Positions 5,692 through 7,717 of a stretch of DNA of 7,717 nucleotides are shown in pieces (positions within the stretch are counted from its first letter, which is position 1; each line of letters starts with the position of its first letter). Made by a program: the position numbers and the translations under genes. The notes below the pieces were generated by a model. It saw only the letters and a list, made by a program, of their open reading frames with translations. It ran no database searches and was not told the DNA's origin. The DNA lies in assembly GCA_030040235.1 (NCBI GenBank), contig JASHUC010000027.1:1-7717 (forward strand), given 5' to 3'. This DNA comes from Gammaproteobacteria bacterium (GTDB lineage: Bacteria; Pseudomonadota; Gammaproteobacteria; Steroidobacterales; Steroidobacteraceae).

Positions 5692-6948
5692 TCAGGGCCC
5701 ATACACCGGGTATTTCCGGCACAGCTCGAGCACCTCGGCGCGTACGCGCGCGATGACGCCCTCCTCACCCTTGGCATCGAGAATATCCGCGATCAGATCC
5801 GCCACCCGCTCGACCTCGCGCTCCTTGAAGCCACGCGTCGTCGAAGCCGGAGTGCCGATGCGAAGGCCGCTCGCGACCGCGGGCGGGCGCGGATCGTTCG
5901 GCACGGCGTTCTTGTTGACCGTGATATTGGCTCGGCCGAGTGCGGCATCGGCCTCCTTGCCGCTCCATTCGCGCTTCCTCAAATCGAGGAGAAATAGATG
6001 ATTGTCGGTGCCGCCGGAGACGATATCGACCTCGCGCGCCGCAAATCGCTCACACATGGCACGCGCATTGGCGAGCACCTGCCTCTGGTAGACGGCGAAC
6101 TCGGGCTGCAATGCCTCCAGGAGCGCGACCGCCTTGGCCGCGATCACGTGCATCAGCGGGCCGCCTTGCGTGCCGGGAAACACCGCGGCGGCGAGCTTGC
6201 GCGCGATCTCATCGTTCGGCCGCGCCAGGATCAAGCCGCCGCGCGGTCCGCGCAGGGTCTTGTGTGTGGTCGTCGTCACCACGTCGGCGTGAGGCATCGG
6301 ATCGGGATATAGCCCGGTCGCCACCAGCCCCGCGACGTGAGCCATGTCCACCACGAAGTACGCCCCGACGCGCGCGGCAATCGCTGCGAATCGCGACCAG
6401 TCGATGGCACGCGAATAGGCCGAGAAACCCGCGACGATCAGCTTCGGCCGCTCCTGCTCCGCGAGCCGCTGCACCTCCTCGTAATCGATCCGGCCCGTAT
6501 CGGGGCGTACACCGTATTGCACCGCGCGAAAGAGCTTGCCGGAGATGTTGACCCGGGCCCCATGGGTGAGATGTCCGCCGTGATCGAGGCTCATCCCGAG
6601 GAGCGTGTCGCCGGGCTGCATCAGCGCCAGGTACACCGCGGTGTTCGCCTGGACGCCGGAGTGCGGCTGGACGTTGGCGTAAGCGGCTCCGAAGAGGCGC
6701 TTCGCGCGCTCGATCGCGAGCTGCTCGACGATATCGGCGAATTCGCACCCGCCGTAGTAGCGCCGGCCCGGATAGCCTTCGGCGTACTTGTTCGTGAGCA
6801 CCGAGCCCTGCGCTTCGAGCACCCGGGGACTCACGTAATTCTCCGATGCGATGAGCTCGATGTGCTCTTCCTGGCGGCGGCGCTCGCCTTTGAGAGCCTC
6901 GGCCAGCTCCGGATCGAAGCTGGCGATATCCATGGTCGTGCGGAACAT
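5692..6948 (-). CDS. glyA: Serine hydroxymethyltransferase
   Basis: GlyA interconverts serine plus tetrahydrofolate with glycine plus 5,10-methylene-tetrahydrofolate, the main source of one-carbon units. It is a cytoplasmic pyridoxal-phosphate enzyme. The 418 residues align with E. coli GlyA (417) throughout. Landmarks are [13 protein letters not shown] (31-43), [16 protein letters not shown] (52-67), [11 protein letters not shown] (92-102), the cofactor-binding DMAHVAGL (201-208), the Schiff-base motif TTTTHKT (225-231) with Lys230, GGPRGG-like RGPRGGLI (233-240) and, near the end, [12 protein letters not shown] and SGLRIGTPA. The ATG at 6948 is chosen because AAAGG lies eleven bases upstream and it gives the family length. 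An in-frame TTG at 6969 or ATG at 6933 would shift the start by only a few residues. It is the first gene after the deacetylase and is followed 61 bp later by nrdR. Confidence 0.97.
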   Translation of the reverse strand: MFRTTMDIASFDPELAEALKGERRRQEEHIELIASENYVSPRVLEAQGSVLTNKYAEGYPGRRYYGGCEFADIVEQLAIERAKRLFGAAYANVQPHSGVQANTAVYLALMQPGDTLLGMSLDHGGHLTHGARVNISGKLFRAVQYGVRPDTGRIDYEEVQRLAEQERPKLIVAGFSAYSRAIDWSRFAAIAARVGAYFVVDMAHVAGLVATGLYPDPMPHADVVTTTTHKTLRGPRGGLILARPNDEIARKLAAAVFPGTQGGPLMHVIAAKAVALLEALQPEFAVYQRQVLANARAMCERFAAREVDIVSGGTDNHLFLLDLRKREWSGKEADAALGRANITVNKNAVPNDPRPPAVASGLRIGTPASTTRGFKEREVERVADLIADILDAKGEEGVIARVRAEVLELCRKYPVYGP

Positions 6949-6975
6949 CGGCGTGCGCGCCTTTCGCAAAGCGTG

Positions 6976-6981
6976 ATTCTA
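6976..6981 (-). promoter_or_regulatory. Possible -10 box (TAGAAT) for glyA
   Basis: On the minus strand TAGAAT matches TATAAT at five of six positions and lies in the only relatively AT-rich part of the 61-bp deacetylase-glyA spacer. Initiation near 6969 would leave about 20 bases before the ATG at 6948. No -35 box stands out 16-18 bp upstream, where the sequence is the CCGGAG inverted repeat, so this is weak evidence. Confidence 0.3.
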
Positions 6982-6988
6982 TCGCGGC

Positions 6989-7004
6989 CCGGAGAGCGCT
7001 CCGG
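6989..7004 (-). repeat. Inverted repeat CCGGAG-N4-CTCCGG between the deacetylase stop and glyA
   Basis: Perfect six-base arms flank a four-base loop, starting five bases after the TAA at 7010-7012. There is no T-run beyond it on the minus strand, so it is not a standard terminator. It lies where the -35 region of a glyA promoter would be, so it could be either an RNA hairpin at the end of the deacetylase message or a protein-binding site for glyA. The sequence does not decide between these. Confidence 0.35.
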
Positions 7005-7009
7005 ACCCC

Positions 7010-7717
7010 TTAAGGAGAGCCGGTCCCGGCTCCCAATCCCTCGACCACGGCGCACCAGGCGCCGGCGAGGTTCTCCCGGTTGTAGCCGCCGCCTCCGAGG
7101 GCGAGGACGCGCCCATGGCCGATTCGCTCCGCGAGGGCCGCCAGGTCGCGTGCCGCCTGAGCATGCACCCGCGCCGAATAGCACATGTGCGTGATCGGAT
7201 CACCCTTCACACTGTCGGCGCCGCACTGCAGGAGGATGAGTTCGGGCGCGAACCGGCCAAGGTGCTCGAGCACCGCCGGCCAGACCTGCCCGAAGGTCCT
7301 GTCGTCCGCCCCTGCCGGCACCGGGATATTGAGCTTCGTGCCCTCGGCGGCCCCCCGGCCCTTCTCGCCCGCCGCGCCGGTTCCCGGGTAGAGCGTGCGG
7401 CCGTCTTCGTGGATGTCGGCGAAGATGACGCCGGGATCGTCCTCGAAGGCGTAGTAGACCCCATCGCCGTGATGGGCGTCGATGTCCACGTATGCGACCC
7501 GCTTGAGACCGTGGCGGGCGCGCGCGAGCTCGATCACGACTCCGCAATCGTTGAACACGCAGAAGCCGGCCGCATGATCCCGTGCCGCATGGTGGAGCCC
7601 TGCGATCGGGACGAAACCCCGGCGGACGGCCCCGGTCATGATCGCTTCGGCGGCACAGAGAGAAGCACCGACCACGGTTGCGGCCGCCTCGTACACGCCG
7701 CGAAAGACAGGCGTATC
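7010..7717 (-). CDS. Histone-deacetylase-family zinc amidohydrolase (AcuC/class II HDAC-like), N-terminus outside the window
   Basis: Members of this arginase-like fold remove acetyl or other acyl groups from lysines, polyamines or small amides. The 235 residues visible start at the edge with DTPVFRGVYEAA, which matches the interior of family proteins, so the GTG at 7696 is not the real start and the gene continues to the right. Catalytic features are all present in order: LHHA (41-44) with the His-His pair, GFCVFND (51-57), VDIDAHHGDG (77-86) with zinc ligands Asp80 and His82, DGRTLYPGTG (105-114), LQCGADS (163-169) with the third zinc ligand Asp168, and GGGGYN (208-213) with the transition-state Tyr212. 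The C-terminus stops about 23 residues after that Tyr, shorter than B. subtilis AcuC. The true substrate cannot be told. No acetyl-CoA synthetase or acetyltransferase neighbour is visible, so the name acuC is not assigned. Confidence 0.93.
   Translation of the reverse strand, partial: DTPVFRGVYEAAATVVGASLCAAEAIMTGAVRRGFVPIAGLHHAARDHAAGFCVFNDCGVVIELARARHGLKRVAYVDIDAHHGDGVYYAFEDDPGVIFADIHEDGRTLYPGTGAAGEKGRGAAEGTKLNIPVPAGADDRTFGQVWPAVLEHLGRFAPELILLQCGADSVKGDPITHMCYSARVHAQAARDLAALAERIGHGRVLALGGGGYNRENLAGAWCAVVEGLGAGTGSP

Noticed and set aside
6337..7194. A 285-codon open frame on the plus strand opposite glyA and the deacetylase
   Set aside because: It runs across the spacer and two conserved minus-strand genes, and its composition is that of reverse-complemented GC-rich codons.
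7010..7696. Complete deacetylase gene starting at GTG 7696
   Set aside because: The seven codons before it, up to the window edge, continue the conserved family sequence, so the gene is simply cut by the edge.
1..7717. CRISPR arrays, tRNA or rRNA genes, insertion sequences, toxin-antitoxin or defence genes
   Set aside because: No regularly spaced repeats, no cloverleaf-like or rRNA sequence, no transposase and no mobile-element ends were seen. Almost all of the window is accounted for by housekeeping genes.

Overview
The window is a GC-rich stretch of chromosome in which every supported gene lies on the minus strand, so transcription runs from the right edge to the left. The order is histone-deacetylase-like protein (cut by the right edge), glyA, nrdR, ribD, ribE, a small unrecognised lipoprotein, ribB with a degenerate ribA-like domain (RibBX type), ribH, nusB and thiL (cut by the left edge). 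The block nrdR-ribD-ribE-ribBA-ribH-nusB-thiL downstream of glyA is a familiar proteobacterial arrangement. The protein sequences resemble gammaproteobacterial ones: GlyA, RibD, RibH, NusB and ThiL align by eye with the E. coli proteins over most of their length. The high GC content suggests a Xanthomonadales/Nevskiales/Steroidobacter-like or Pseudomonas-like lineage, but the lineage is inference and genus cannot be read from this window.

Right part (about 5090-7717). A zinc-dependent deacetylase of the AcuC/class II HDAC-like type ends at 7010. It is followed by a short leader with a possible -10 box and then glyA, which makes glycine and one-carbon units. nrdR, the ATP-cone repressor of ribonucleotide reductase genes, follows glyA.

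Centre (about 3270-5050). ribD and ribE encode the bifunctional deaminase/reductase and the riboflavin synthase alpha chain. They are 28 bp apart. A perfect 8-bp hairpin spans the ribD stop codon and touches the ribE Shine-Dalgarno sequence, which looks like a coupling device.

Middle interruption (about 2560-3273). A 142-residue lipoprotein gene of unknown family sits inside the riboflavin cluster. It has its own extended -10 element upstream and a perfect GC-rich hairpin downstream, followed by a second plausible promoter with a palindrome over its -35 end. The cluster therefore looks divided into two transcription units: glyA-nrdR-ribD-ribE, and ribBX-ribH-nusB-thiL.

Left part (1-2557). 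ribBX, ribH (starting at TTG inside an overlapping TTGA), nusB and the first 129 codons of thiL. RibB makes the four-carbon precursor, RibD the pyrimidine precursor, RibH condenses them to lumazine and RibE converts lumazine to riboflavin. The GTP cyclohydrolase II step is probably missing here, because the RibA-like half of RibBX lacks its zinc cysteines and catalytic loop, so a separate ribA is expected elsewhere. Most of the window is ordinary housekeeping DNA. The orphan lipoprotein, the ribD/ribE hairpin and the degenerate RibA domain are the points most worth a second look.
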